From an uncultured Clostridia bacterium (GTDB lineage: Bacteria; Bacillota; Clostridia; Oscillospirales; Acutalibacteraceae): a stretch of 33,543 nt of DNA. Below the pieces are notes generated by a model, which did no database searches, was not told the DNA's origin, and worked only from the letters and a program-made list of their open reading frames with translations. Position 1 is the first letter of the stretch. Each line of letters opens with the position of its first letter. Made by a program: the position numbers and the translations under genes. The stretch lies in NCBI GenBank assembly GCA_946626015.1, contig CAMOTT010000002.1, forward strand, positions 1-33,543, in the 5' to 3' direction. Of the stretch, positions 17,881 to 27,579 are shown one piece after another.

Positions 17881-19566
17881 ATGATCAACACAGACGATCT
17901 GTGCATGAGCTGTATGCGTGATATCGGTAATCAAAAGCAATGTCCCCACTGCGGATTTGACGCGGATACTCTGCAGATCGCTCCTTACCTGCCTATTCGC
18001 ACTGTGATAGGCAACCGATATCTTGTGGGCAAGCTGCTGGATTATAACGGCGAGGGAGCGACTTATATAGGCTGGGATCTTACCCGCAAGGTTCCGGTGA
18101 ACATTCGTGAGCTGTTTCCGGACACTCTTGTGACCCGGGCGCCCAACGGCAAAACGGTCAATGTGCTTCCCGGCAAAGAAGAGGCGTTTTCTTCGATAAT
18201 GCAGAGTTTTCTTGAGCTGTGGCGCAAGCTTGTGCGCTTCAGGGGGCTTTCCGCGCTTATCTGCGCCGTTGATATCCTTGAGGAAAACAATACGGCTTAT
18301 ACCTTTTATGAGTATGAGGAGAGCGTTACTCTTCGTGAATATCTCCTCTCCAGCGACACGGGCTACCTCTCGTGGGAAAAGGTTCGCCAGCTGTTTATGC
18401 CGGTGCTCTCGACCCTTGGCACCCTCCATTCCTCGGGTATAATCCATCGTGGTCTTTCCCCCACGACGCTCTTTGTGGGCAAGGACGGTAAGATGAAAAT
18501 CTCCGGCTTCTGTGTGGGGCAGGCAAGGACGAGCCAGAGCGAGATAACCCCCCAGCTCTTTAAAGGCTACGCCGCCATTGAACAGTACGGGTATTCCGGC
18601 CAGCAGGGTCCGTGGACGGATATATACGCCTTTGGCGCTGTGATGTACCGCGCATTGATAGGCACTGATCCCATCGACGCTTCCATAAGGATCACAAACG
18701 ACAGGCTTATGGTTCCGGGCAAATTTGCGGAGCAGATGCCCGCATATTTCATCAACGGCCTTGTGAATTCCATGCAGATCCTGCCTGAGGACAGGACACG
18801 GAACGTGGAGCAGCTCCGCGCCGAGCTTTCCGCCGCACCAACCGCCGTGGCGGCCAGCGATTATGATATTGCGCAGCACGTTGCCGAAAATCCGGTTCCG
18901 GGCAAGCCCGCCAAAAAGAAGCTCTCCAACGCTTCGATCACCCTTATCACCGCCGCTTCAATAATTGCGGTGGGTGTGATAGTTACCTCTGTTTTGGCTT
19001 TGACTGTTTTCAAGGACAGGCTGTTCGCAAACCGCAGCGATCCGGGCATAACGGAGGAGACCTCGGTTATGGACGAGATCGTGGTGGTGCCCAACTTCGT
19101 CGGGCGCAGATATACACAGATATCCACGCAGACCGCGTATATTTCAAAATTCAAGATAATTAAAGAAGAAATGTATGACGACAAGATAGCGGAGGGTTAC
19201 GTAATATCCCAAAGCGTGGAGGCAAACTCCTCTGTCAGAAAGGGCACCGAGATAAAGGTATTCGTAAGCCTTGGCAAGGAGAGGATAGTCCTGCCCAAGA
19301 TCATGAATACAGGCATGAAGTACGAGGATGTCTACAAGCTTCTGTCCGGGCTGGGCTTTGTCTGCGAGAAAAAGGAGAACTCCAACGACGGTTCCCACGG
19401 CGAGGGCGAGATCATAAGCGTCCTGCCGCAGGAGGAAATGGAGTACGACAAAGGTACAAAGGTCTATATCACCGTCTGGGGCGCTCCGCCCACAACCGCT
19501 GAGGCAACAACAGAAGGGTCTGCCGCGGATGATGAGTATCCGTACAGCTACGAAGAATCCGATTGA
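17881..19566 (+). CDS. Zinc-ribbon / Ser-Thr kinase-like (predicted pseudokinase) / TM / PASTA protein
   Basis: CMSC...CPHCG ribbon, kinase-like core (IGNRYLVGKLLDYNGEGATYIGWD ... GPWTDIYAFGAVMYRALIG), TM, two PASTA-like repeats (VVVPNFVGRRYTQ..., IVLPKIMNTGMKYEDV...); catalytic motifs degenerate. Confidence 0.85.
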   Translation: MINTDDLCMSCMRDIGNQKQCPHCGFDADTLQIAPYLPIRTVIGNRYLVGKLLDYNGEGATYIGWDLTRKVPVNIRELFPDTLVTRAPNGKTVNVLPGKEEAFSSIMQSFLELWRKLVRFRGLSALICAVDILEENNTAYTFYEYEESVTLREYLLSSDTGYLSWEKVRQLFMPVLSTLGTLHSSGIIHRGLSPTTLFVGKDGKMKISGFCVGQARTSQSEITPQLFKGYAAIEQYGYSGQQGPWTDIYAFGAVMYRALIGTDPIDASIRITNDRLMVPGKFAEQMPAYFINGLVNSMQILPEDRTRNVEQLRAELSAAPTAVAASDYDIAQHVAENPVPGKPAKKKLSNASITLITAASIIAVGVIVTSVLALTVFKDRLFANRSDPGITEETSVMDEIVVVPNFVGRRYTQISTQTAYISKFKIIKEEMYDDKIAEGYVISQSVEANSSVRKGTEIKVFVSLGKERIVLPKIMNTGMKYEDVYKLLSGLGFVCEKKENSNDGSHGEGEIISVLPQEEMEYDKGTKVYITVWGAPPTTAEATTEGSAADDEYPYSYEESD

Positions 19567-19591
19567 TACTGATTTTTGAGGTGTTGTTATA

Positions 19592-20878
19592 TTGAAGTAC
19601 GATAATACATGGGAGTCGCTCAATACCCGCAAGGTGCCCGAGTGGTTTGAGGACGCAAAGTTCGGCATCTTTATCCATTGGGGGCTTTACTCCGTACCTG
19701 CCTACACAAGAAAGGGCGATTACGCAGAGTGGTACTGGCATCAGCTGAACAATGATTTTCAGGCAACAGTGGATTTTCACAAAAAAACCTACGGCGAAAA
19801 TTTCAGATACGAGGATTTTGTCGGTCAGTTCAAGGCTGAGCTTTTTGACGCGGACGAATGGGCTGAGCTTTTCCGGAAATCCGGGGCAAAGTATATCAAT
19901 CTCGTCTCCAAACATCACGATGGCTTTTGTATGTACAAGAGCGAGTATGCCTGGAACTGGAACAGCTTTGACGTGGGCCCTCACAGGGATTTCTGCGCGG
20001 AGCTGAAAGCGGCGCTGGACAAAACGGACGTTAAGTTCGGGGTATATCATTCCGTTTACGAGTGGTATAATCCCCTTTATCTTAAAAATCCGGAGGAATA
20101 TGCCCTCAAGCACCTTATCCCCATGCTCAAGGAGCTGGTTGAAAAATACCGCCCCTGCACCCTGTTTACAGACGGGGAGTGGGATCATCCCAGCAGCGTC
20201 TGGCACAGCACGGAATTCCTGCAGTGGCTTTATAATGAGTCTTCGGTCAGGGATTTTATAGTGCCCAATGACCGCTGGGGCAAGGAGACAAGAGGCCGTC
20301 TTGGGGGGAACTTCACCACCGAATACGGCTTTATTGAGGAGGGCAAAAAAATCGAGGACGTTACTCTGGACAGACCCTTTGAGGAATGTCGCGGAATAGG
20401 CAGATCCTTCGGCCTTAACAGGATAGAGACCCCGGAGGATTATCTCTCGCCCAAGGAGCTTATTGAAATGTTCGTGGAGCTGATAAGCAAGGGCGGCAAC
20501 TTCCTGCTCAACATAGGCCCCGCAGCGGACGGTACTATCCCTCCCATTCAGCAGGAAAGGCTGCTCCAGATCGGCCGTTGGCTGGGCGTGAACGGCGAGG
20601 CTGTTTACGGCAGCCGCAGATATAAAAACAGCACTCAGCCGGGGATCAAATACACACAGAAAAACGGCAGCGTGTACGCTTTTCTGTATGATTTCCCCTT
20701 TGGCAGCGTCACCCTGAATGAGGTGGAATACTCTCCGCAGCTCAAGGCGGAGCTCTTAGGCTGCGGCGCCGAGGTCAAGCTCGCGGAGGATAAGGGTCTT
20801 GTCAGGCTCAACTTCCCGGCCATCAACCCGGACGATATGGAGGCGCAGTATGTTTACTGCGTAAAGCTCTATAAATAA
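19592..20878 (+). CDS. Alpha-L-fucosidase-like glycoside hydrolase, GH29
   Basis: WFEDAKFGIFIHWGLYSVPAY, AKYINLVSKHHDGFCMY, LFTDGEW, GGNFLLNIGPAADGTIPPIQQERLLQIGRWLGVNGEAVYGSR; TTG start behind GAGGTG. Confidence 0.88.
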   Translation: MKYDNTWESLNTRKVPEWFEDAKFGIFIHWGLYSVPAYTRKGDYAEWYWHQLNNDFQATVDFHKKTYGENFRYEDFVGQFKAELFDADEWAELFRKSGAKYINLVSKHHDGFCMYKSEYAWNWNSFDVGPHRDFCAELKAALDKTDVKFGVYHSVYEWYNPLYLKNPEEYALKHLIPMLKELVEKYRPCTLFTDGEWDHPSSVWHSTEFLQWLYNESSVRDFIVPNDRWGKETRGRLGGNFTTEYGFIEEGKKIEDVTLDRPFEECRGIGRSFGLNRIETPEDYLSPKELIEMFVELISKGGNFLLNIGPAADGTIPPIQQERLLQIGRWLGVNGEAVYGSRRYKNSTQPGIKYTQKNGSVYAFLYDFPFGSVTLNEVEYSPQLKAELLGCGAEVKLAEDKGLVRLNFPAINPDDMEAQYVYCVKLYK

Positions 20879-20894
20879 AAATATTCAATAAAAC

Positions 20895-20933
20895 GGATCA
20901 CCGCTTCAAGCCTTGTGCCTGAAGCGGTGATCT
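20895..20933. terminator. Bidirectional hairpin terminator between GH29 and thiT
   Basis: GATCACCGCTTCA ... TGAAGCGGTGATC 13-bp perfect stem between convergent genes. Confidence 0.65.
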
Positions 20934-20954
20934 TATAAGGAGAGATGAAAAATC

Positions 20955-21593
20955 TTACTGATATTTTTTGATTACCTTGTGCAGTACGGAAATGAGGATT
21001 ACGCCCACCACCGCGGTTGCAATGATCTCGGGAATCATATAGCTGGCGTTATATATGGCTGAATATATCATTGAAAGCTTAAGGCCGGAATAATCGGCAA
21101 GGATCCTGCCCCCGAATTTCGGGAAGCCTTCCTGAGTAAAGTACCATTCGGCGTACTGACCAAAGAGGATAAAGCCGGAGACAAAATGCGCCGCAAACCT
21201 CGCAAGTCCCGCAACTATTATGCCAAGCAAAAATGAGGTTTGGGGATTTTTGATCTTCTTTGAGAACGCTCCGCCAAGACCGAGGACGGAAAAAGCGACA
21301 ATGTAGTCAAAGAACAGTATCAGCAGAACACCCCACCATTTTTGCCCCGCAAATGCGGAGGTCGCCGTGCCTAATATTGCCTGAATTACGCCGTCCACAA
21401 CTCCGCACAGCATACCGAAACGCACGCCGTACATATAGCCCACAAGCATTATTGGCAGCATACTGCAAAGGGTTATTGAACCGCCGTAGGGCAGCTCGAA
21501 CACCTTTATAAACGATAAGAGCGCCGCCGCCGCTACCATAATGCCGCCCATTGCAAGCTTGAGATTTTTTGGTTTTGCGTATGTCTTTTCCAT
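20955..21593 (-). CDS. thiT: ThiT-family thiamine transporter S component (ECF transporter)
   Basis: MLPIMLVGYMYGVRFGMLCGVVDGVIQAILG...; downstream of TPP riboswitch; start MEKTYAKPKN behind AAAGGAAG (track start 21659 falls in the leader). Confidence 0.88.
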   Translation of the reverse strand: MEKTYAKPKNLKLAMGGIMVAAAALLSFIKVFELPYGGSITLCSMLPIMLVGYMYGVRFGMLCGVVDGVIQAILGTATSAFAGQKWWGVLLILFFDYIVAFSVLGLGGAFSKKIKNPQTSFLLGIIVAGLARFAAHFVSGFILFGQYAEWYFTQEGFPKFGGRILADYSGLKLSMIYSAIYNASYMIPEIIATAVVGVILISVLHKVIKKYQ

Positions 21594-21608
21594 ATCTGTC
21601 TTCCTTTC

Positions 21609-21650
21609 AAAATAAAAATCCGGTGCAGCCCTCATCGGACGCACCGGACG
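21609..21650 (-). terminator. Intrinsic terminator of the TPP riboswitch expression platform
   Basis: Minus strand CCGGTGC...GCACCGG followed by ATTTTTATTTT, between aptamer and thiT start. Confidence 0.8.
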
Positions 21651-21682
21651 AAAATACAAAAACGGAACACAAAATTCCTGTT

Positions 21683-21766
21683 ATGTCAACTTCCTACGTC
21701 GGCATTATCCGAATCAGGTATAAAGGGTATGATCTCAGCCGACCGCAGTCAGCACCCCTGTTGTTC
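21683..21766 (-). ncRNA. TPP riboswitch (THI element)
   Basis: Minus strand CAACAGGGGTGCTGACTGCGGTCGGCTGAGATCATACCC...ACCTGATTCGGATAATGCCGACGTAGGAAGTTG; CUGAGA and ACCUGA..GGAUAAUGCC hallmarks. Confidence 0.95.
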
Positions 21767-21807
21767 TTTTTTAATATACTAACACTATTATGTGAATATG
21801 TCAAGCT

Positions 21808-23013
21808 TTATTTTGGGTCATGCAAAAAATGATAATAATCCGCCGCTGTGGGGAGGGGAGAGCTGAAGCTTACTGCCTTGCCGTCCCTGTAGTAAACCCG
21901 GGGCACACGGGGGCTGACGCCGCAAACCACCTCATAATTGAAGGAGCAGGACATATCGCCGATCTCCTCGGCAGAGATAAATTTGCCTTTGTCCTCACCC
22001 ATGAGCGTCACCTCATCCTCCGGATGAACTTCGCCGATATCAGTAACGTCCACCATCATCTGATCCATACATATCCGGCCTACGATGGGTGCGTATTCGC
22101 CGTTTATCAGCACCCTGCCCTTTGATGAAAGAGCCCTGGGGTAGCCGTCCGCATAACCCACCGGCAGGGTGACAAGCTTTGTGGGGCGCTTTGCCACAAA
22201 GGTCTGGCCGTAACCCACGCCCACGCCGATGTCAATGGTCTTGATAAAAATTATATGGGTTTTGATGGACATTACCGGCTTAAAGTCCAGAATATTCTGA
22301 TTTACGTCCTTTGAGGGGTACATACCGTAAAGCGAAATGCCCAGACGCACCATATCGAAATAATCATCAAATTCGATTATCGCGGCGCTGTTGCACATAT
22401 GCTTTATGGGGATGTTTATTCCCCGTTCCTCAAGCCTTGCCACAAAGTCCTTATACCTGCCGCTCTGAACAGCGGCAAAGGATTTGTCCGCGCAGTCGGC
22501 GGTGGCATAGTGGCTGAAAATGCCCTCAACAAAAATGTTGGGCAGCCTTGCTATGCGCTCCACTATTTCCACGCTTTTTTGGCTAAGATCAAAGCCTATG
22601 CGCGACATTCCCGTGTCGATGGCAATGTGGATCTTTGCCGTTTTGTTGAGCTTTACAGCCTGAGCGGAGAGCTTTATCGCGTCCTCCTCGGTGAAAATGG
22701 TCTGGGTGACGTCCGCGTCTATGAGTATGGGATACTGGGTGGGGGAGGTGTAATCGAGGATGAGGATGGGCAGGGTAATGCCGCTCTTCCTCAGTTCAAG
22801 AGCCTCCTCAAGTATTGCCACGCTGAAATAATCCACCTTATCCTGCAAAAACTTTGCAAGCCCCACTGCGCCGTGACCGTAGGCGTCAGCCTTTATCACA
22901 GCCATGAGCTTGGATGAGGCGGATATTTTGCCGCGCACTATTTTGACGTTGTGTTCCAAAGCGTCCAGATCGATCTTGGCATATACTCTGTGATAGTGAT
23001 TCATCTCGTTCAA
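21808..23013 (-). CDS. alr: Alanine racemase
   Basis: AVIKADAYGHGAVG PLP-Lys motif, GMSRIGFD, VGRICMDQMMVDVT. Confidence 0.95.
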   Translation of the reverse strand: MNEMNHYHRVYAKIDLDALEHNVKIVRGKISASSKLMAVIKADAYGHGAVGLAKFLQDKVDYFSVAILEEALELRKSGITLPILILDYTSPTQYPILIDADVTQTIFTEEDAIKLSAQAVKLNKTAKIHIAIDTGMSRIGFDLSQKSVEIVERIARLPNIFVEGIFSHYATADCADKSFAAVQSGRYKDFVARLEERGINIPIKHMCNSAAIIEFDDYFDMVRLGISLYGMYPSKDVNQNILDFKPVMSIKTHIIFIKTIDIGVGVGYGQTFVAKRPTKLVTLPVGYADGYPRALSSKGRVLINGEYAPIVGRICMDQMMVDVTDIGEVHPEDEVTLMGEDKGKFISAEEIGDMSCSFNYEVVCGVSPRVPRVYYRDGKAVSFSSPLPTAADYYHFLHDPK

Positions 23014-23083
23014 AAATGATCATGCCTTTCGGTTGTTTTTTAAATCAACGCGGATATAGTTATTATAGAAAAATCCGGTTTGA

Positions 23084-23995
23084 TCACGCCTCGTCCGCTA
23101 TGCCTATCAGGACGATGCCGGTGATGACGGTGAGGATGGCCATATACTGCTTGAAGGTCAGCTTTTCCTTGAGGAACAGCCTTGAAAGAACCACCGAGAA
23201 AACGCAGTAAGAGGAGACCATGGGAGCGGCGACTGAGGAGTTGCCGGACATTGCGAACACATAGAAATACTGGCCCGCTGTCTCAAACGCGGCGGCAAAG
23301 AATTTGTCGTGTTCTTTTATGACGTTGAAGCGTTCGCGTTTTACAAATCTCAAATAGATAAAGGCGATTACGGCGATCAGTAAAAAGGTGAACTCATAGG
23401 CCAAAAGAGCCTCATCCTCGGTCATCAGCTCTTTTTCGTCCAGATATATGGCGTCCGCAAAGGTGCCTAAGCCATCGATGATACAGTAAAGAATGGGGAA
23501 GATGATGGCCAGAAAGCCTTTTGTGTACTTTTTGTCCACCGCCTCGCCGGAGGCTCTCCTGAGTTTGTCCTCCTCTTTCTTCTCAAAGAGGGAGAGCAGG
23601 AAAATACCAACGCTTATAAGCACAATGCCGATTATGGCTATGGGCAGGGGCTTTTGCGCAAAGAAGATAAAACACAGTATGGCGGTCACCGCGCCGGATG
23701 AGTTCTGGATAGGGGAACAGACCGAAAGCTCTATGTAGCGCAGACCCACATAACCTATCGCCATGGAACCGGCATACATCAAAGAGACCGGCAGGTACTT
23801 TACCATGAGTATGGGAGAAAAATCCAGGTCGTTGACGATCATATATATGAGCGCGTGTATGCCCATTATCAGACCCACGGCTATTACTATCTTTAAAGCG
23901 CTGTATCTGTCCTCTTGCCTTGAACCTTTTTTGTAGAACAGGTCCGCAAAGCCCCAGGCGGCAATGACTATAAGCGAATAAACAAACCAACCCAT
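23084..23995 (-). CDS. EamA/DMT-family transporter
   Basis: Multiple TM segments with two EamA-like repeats; start MGWFVYSLIV behind GGAGG. Confidence 0.8.
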   Translation of the reverse strand: MGWFVYSLIVIAAWGFADLFYKKGSRQEDRYSALKIVIAVGLIMGIHALIYMIVNDLDFSPILMVKYLPVSLMYAGSMAIGYVGLRYIELSVCSPIQNSSGAVTAILCFIFFAQKPLPIAIIGIVLISVGIFLLSLFEKKEEDKLRRASGEAVDKKYTKGFLAIIFPILYCIIDGLGTFADAIYLDEKELMTEDEALLAYEFTFLLIAVIAFIYLRFVKRERFNVIKEHDKFFAAAFETAGQYFYVFAMSGNSSVAAPMVSSYCVFSVVLSRLFLKEKLTFKQYMAILTVITGIVLIGIADEA

Positions 23996-24256
23996 TTTAT
24001 TTACCTCCGTTTTGGAAACTGTGATTTGCATATAACAACACAGCATTTACATTATAGCACAACTGTCAACCTAATAGAACAAAAAAATAAAAAATAAGGA
24101 GTTTATCAGATCCATCGTAATTATATACAAAGGTTAAATACAAATGTTGTTATTTTATACATCAAAATCAACTTGCTTTTATTATTTAAATATGTTACCA
24201 TAATATATAACAATGCGTAAAAGGGCTTTTGCCCGCTTTAAACGGAGGTTGATCAC

Positions 24257-25120
24257 ATGGCTTCATATTGTCCCAAATGCGGATACAAGCTAAAGATTAA
24301 GGATATAAAACCGGAATGTCCCAAGTGCGGAGTAAATGTGCTTTATTATAAAATGGACGAGCGGCTGCTTGCCGATGCGGACAAGGTCGAGGAGGAGCAC
24401 GTTCACTTTCAGGCTAAGGTGGACAGAATAAAGGCCTCTCTTTTCGGCTCAAAGGCGGCGATAGCAAGGTTTGCCCTCTGCTTTGTTGCTATAGGAGTCC
24501 TGTTCCTGCCCCTTGCCAAGGTCTCCATCTCCGGGCCTTACATAGAAAAATCCAGCACAGTAAATCTGCTGTTCCTTTATGAGTTTATTTCAAAGCTTGA
24601 CTTTGACGCAGTGTTCGGATTTATGAAATCCGCAGTTCTTGGCAAAGTGTTCACGGAGTACTTTGCCGCCCTCGCGGCAGTCCTGCTTTCCGTTCTGCTT
24701 GTGGTTATCAATCTTATCTCGGTGTTTTTCTCCGCGCAAAAGAGGAGCAAGGCTCGCAACATCATCATTGATTCTTTGGCTGTTATCAGCGCCTCGGCTG
24801 GCGTTTTGATGTTCACAAAGTTCAGCAAATCAATAGTCGGCTTCTTCCCCGGCGCTTACTCCGGCAAGGTGTCCTTTGGCTCCTTTGTGTTTATCGGGGT
24901 CTTGGCTGTGTTGTTGATAGTCAATATTGTAATAGCTAAAAACGGTATTCCGGTAAAGTACAAGCAGTGTTACATCAGCGGCTTCCCGGCAGAGGAAGTG
25001 TTCGCGGCAAGGGAGAAGGGCATAACCCTTGAGCAGATGAGAGCTGAAAGAGACGCTGAAAATGCTGAGAAAGCCGAGGCACAAGCGGCAGAAGAAAAGG
25101 AACCTGTCGCCGCCGAATAA
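24257..25120 (+). CDS. Zinc-ribbon multi-pass membrane protein, unknown function
   Basis: CPKCGYKLKIKDIKPECPKCG ribbon, about four hydrophobic segments, charged Glu/Ala-rich tail. Confidence 0.8.
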   Translation: MASYCPKCGYKLKIKDIKPECPKCGVNVLYYKMDERLLADADKVEEEHVHFQAKVDRIKASLFGSKAAIARFALCFVAIGVLFLPLAKVSISGPYIEKSSTVNLLFLYEFISKLDFDAVFGFMKSAVLGKVFTEYFAALAAVLLSVLLVVINLISVFFSAQKRSKARNIIIDSLAVISASAGVLMFTKFSKSIVGFFPGAYSGKVSFGSFVFIGVLAVLLIVNIVIAKNGIPVKYKQCYISGFPAEEVFAAREKGITLEQMRAERDAENAEKAEAQAAEEKEPVAAE

Positions 25121-25132
25121 TTTATAATAAAA

Positions 25133-25172
25133 AACCATCACCACAGGGCATTAAAACCTTGTGGTGATTTTT
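25133..25172. terminator. Terminator between convergent genes
   Basis: ATCACCACAggg...ccTTGTGGTGATTTTTTGT. Confidence 0.75.
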
Positions 25173-25189
25173 TGTCGGTGTTTATTGAT

Positions 25190-27277
25190 TTATTTTAATG
25201 GATTGATAATTATATTGTCTCCCGGTTCGGTTTGCAGCTCGACCCGGTTTCCGTTTATCTTCTGCTCACCGGAGCTTGTAATTACCGCCGCGTCTTCGTA
25301 GGGGAGGATCACGGACAGATGACCGCCCTTTTCGGCAAAGATCGTAGTCTCGCCGAACCTGCCGCCCTGAACGCTTGAGGAAACAAGGAACGCGCCGTCC
25401 CCACGCAGAGAGGTGAAGGAGCAGTCCATCCCGGTATCCCAGCAGGGGAAGATACGCAAAGCGCCCTGATGGCTTTGCAGAGCCATTTCGTTAAGGGTGG
25501 AGGCGGCTATGGAGCAGTATTCAAGTCCGCCGCCATCCAATGTAAAAAGCAGGTTTGGCAGCCTGAATTCAAGCAGCAGGTTACGGAGGTTTTTCAATAT
25601 CCACCGGGGTGATTCTCCCAGACGGGCAGCCATGGGGTAATAGGAGCTTACGGCGTTGTCGTCCGTAAAGCAGCGCCGCTTTTGCCGGAAGGTGTTTCGG
25701 GCGATGCGAAGCTCCCGCTCAGGCGATGACAGCCCGATACATCCGCAGGGGTAAACGTGCTGCAACCCCACATCGCCGTTGCCGTTCCACCTCTGGCCGG
25801 ATTGGGTGTAGCGGAACACTCTTTTGCCCAGACGCAGGCAGGTGGGGAAGGGAGAAAGAGCCTTGAGCATATTTCCCCACAGCTCGACCTTGTCCGGGTC
25901 GATGCCAAGGACTGTGGCCATATCTATCCCGGCCTCAAATCCCATGCGCAGCAGCCCAAGGGTCAGGACGTTGTTTTTGTCATTGAGTACTTTTTTGTAT
26001 TTTTTCGGCGTGAAATCCTCCCGGTAGATGGGTACCTCGTGGGCGGAATCCTTGCAGACGGAAAAACTGCCGTCGGGTTCCCTTGTGCCGTATTGCTCAA
26101 AGAATTCAAGGCAGGCTTTCAAATAAGGGTAGGCGTGGTTACGGGCGTATTCCGTATCGCGGGTCGCCCGCCAGCGAAAAACGGGGATATCCGCCGGGTG
26201 GAGCTGATTGTTTTTCTGCCCGAGAAACAGCCGTTCAAAACTGTAACGGCATTTGTCGTCCAGCTCTGAGCAAAGCCCTTTTGGAGCTATCCCCACGGGG
26301 TAGAGTACGCCTGCGCAGCCGAAGCGCTCCGCAAAATCTCTGCCCTTTGGCATAAATTCTTCTAAGGGCGCCATATAACAATCCGTCAGCTCCGGGTGAT
26401 TGGAGGAACAGGCGGCGTAAAAGGGCGCCTGAAAGTTGTAATTAAGATGATAGTCGCCGTGCCATGACGGTTTTTCAACGGTTATAAAGTTCCCGTAAAG
26501 CCCCGGTGGGAATTTCGGGTTACCGGCGCAGATGGCCAAAAAATACTGTGAGCCGATCCAGGCGGTTTCAAGCAGGGGATCGGAACAGCAAAATGAGGAT
26601 CTTCCCCAAAAATCCCCCCAGGCCGCAAGGTGATTTTCCATGAGGGCGTCAAGACCTGCCGGGTCAATGCCGGTCAGCTTTTGTATGACCAGCTCCAGGG
26701 GATCTGAACAGTCGTGGTTAGTGGCGGCAAAATAGTAATATCTGCTCTCGTCCGCCTGAACGCCGCCGGCAAAGGCGTGGGTCTCGTAAAGGTGATCCTC
26801 TCCGCAGAAATGCCGGGCAATGCCGGAGATCCCCTCCTGCTCCCAGACTTGGGCAGTACCCTCCGCGGCATTTTCAAAAACCAGCAGAGCAGGCTCCGCC
26901 GGGATATTCCCGGTGCTTTCGATACAGATTGAGTTTTCCGTTTTATGTACGGTCACGGTGAAGGAACAGCATCTTTCTCCCTTAGCAAACCGGCAGCGCA
27001 GCATTCCTGAGCTCATATCCTGAACCACATCATATTCCGCGTAAAGCTCCGGTGGAACAGGAATGTCTATCATCCCAAGGGGCTTTATGCCGCCCCTTTC
27101 AGCCTGCTCAACACCCTCCCATATGTCGCATTTTGAAAGGTATAGACGGGCGCCGCCGGAATAGCTGCCCAGGATCACTCCAAGGTCCCCGTTGCCGCAC
27201 ACCGCGCCGTCGGGTACTGAGTATTTGCCGGAACGCTGTGGCGCCTGCGTGATATGTACCTCATAAGGAACAGCCAA
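25190..27277 (-). CDS. GH95-like (alpha/alpha)6 glycoside hydrolase
   Basis: GNGDLGVILGSYSGGARLYLSKCDIWEG near N-terminus; ALQSHQGALRIFPCW...FTSLRGDGAFLVSSSVQGG near C-terminus. Confidence 0.62.
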   Translation of the reverse strand: MAVPYEVHITQAPQRSGKYSVPDGAVCGNGDLGVILGSYSGGARLYLSKCDIWEGVEQAERGGIKPLGMIDIPVPPELYAEYDVVQDMSSGMLRCRFAKGERCCSFTVTVHKTENSICIESTGNIPAEPALLVFENAAEGTAQVWEQEGISGIARHFCGEDHLYETHAFAGGVQADESRYYYFAATNHDCSDPLELVIQKLTGIDPAGLDALMENHLAAWGDFWGRSSFCCSDPLLETAWIGSQYFLAICAGNPKFPPGLYGNFITVEKPSWHGDYHLNYNFQAPFYAACSSNHPELTDCYMAPLEEFMPKGRDFAERFGCAGVLYPVGIAPKGLCSELDDKCRYSFERLFLGQKNNQLHPADIPVFRWRATRDTEYARNHAYPYLKACLEFFEQYGTREPDGSFSVCKDSAHEVPIYREDFTPKKYKKVLNDKNNVLTLGLLRMGFEAGIDMATVLGIDPDKVELWGNMLKALSPFPTCLRLGKRVFRYTQSGQRWNGNGDVGLQHVYPCGCIGLSSPERELRIARNTFRQKRRCFTDDNAVSSYYPMAARLGESPRWILKNLRNLLLEFRLPNLLFTLDGGGLEYCSIAASTLNEMALQSHQGALRIFPCWDTGMDCSFTSLRGDGAFLVSSSVQGGRFGETTIFAEKGGHLSVILPYEDAAVITSSGEQKINGNRVELQTEPGDNIIINPLK

Positions 27278-27309
27278 GAAAACACCTCCCGAAGTTGGTT
27301 ACTGTTTAC

Positions 27310-27338
27310 AGCATACGCCTTTTTTCCCCGGTTTTCAA
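27310..27338 (-). promoter_or_regulatory. Promoter of the GH95-like gene
   Basis: Minus strand TTGAAA - 17 bp - TATGCT. Confidence 0.5.
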
Positions 27339-27386
27339 TAATCTGAGCAGAGAATTTTCGGCTATTTACGGAATTTGCAGATTAAA

Positions 27387-27441
27387 AAACTCCCTCCATG
27401 AGGGGCTGAATGCCCGCATGGCAGACTGAGGGAGTAAAAAA
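27387..27441. terminator. Nested hairpin, probable bidirectional terminator
   Basis: ACTCCCTC-CATGaGGGGC...GCCCgCATG-...GAGGGAGT flanked by A and T runs on both sides. Confidence 0.6.
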
Positions 27442-27474
27442 ATAAAAGTTGCCCGGCAAAGTTTTAATTGTATA

Positions 27475-27510
27475 CAAAAAGAATAAAATCGGCGGGGAAA
27501 AATCCCCGCC
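27475..27510 (-). terminator. Intrinsic terminator for minus-strand transcription through the islet left end
   Basis: Minus strand GGCGGGGA-TTTT-TCCCCGCC then GATTTTATTCTTTTT. Confidence 0.7.
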
Positions 27511-27544
27511 AAATATTTAATATTTTAAAATGTACACTTTAAGA

Positions 27545-27573
27545 TTGATTTTCGCATCTATATATGATATACT
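27545..27573 (+). promoter_or_regulatory. Sigma-A promoter of the candidate ncRNA
   Basis: TTGATT - 17 bp - TATACT with extended TGn. Confidence 0.7.
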
Positions 27574-27579
27574 ACAGCC

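Noticed and set aside
17839-18879. 346-aa minus-strand ORF
   Set aside because: Antisense shadow of the zinc-ribbon/PASTA kinase-like gene; no family resemblance and no SD.
19469-20206. 245-aa minus-strand ORF antisense to GH29
   Set aside because: Shadow ORF; the plus frame encodes a clear GH29 protein.
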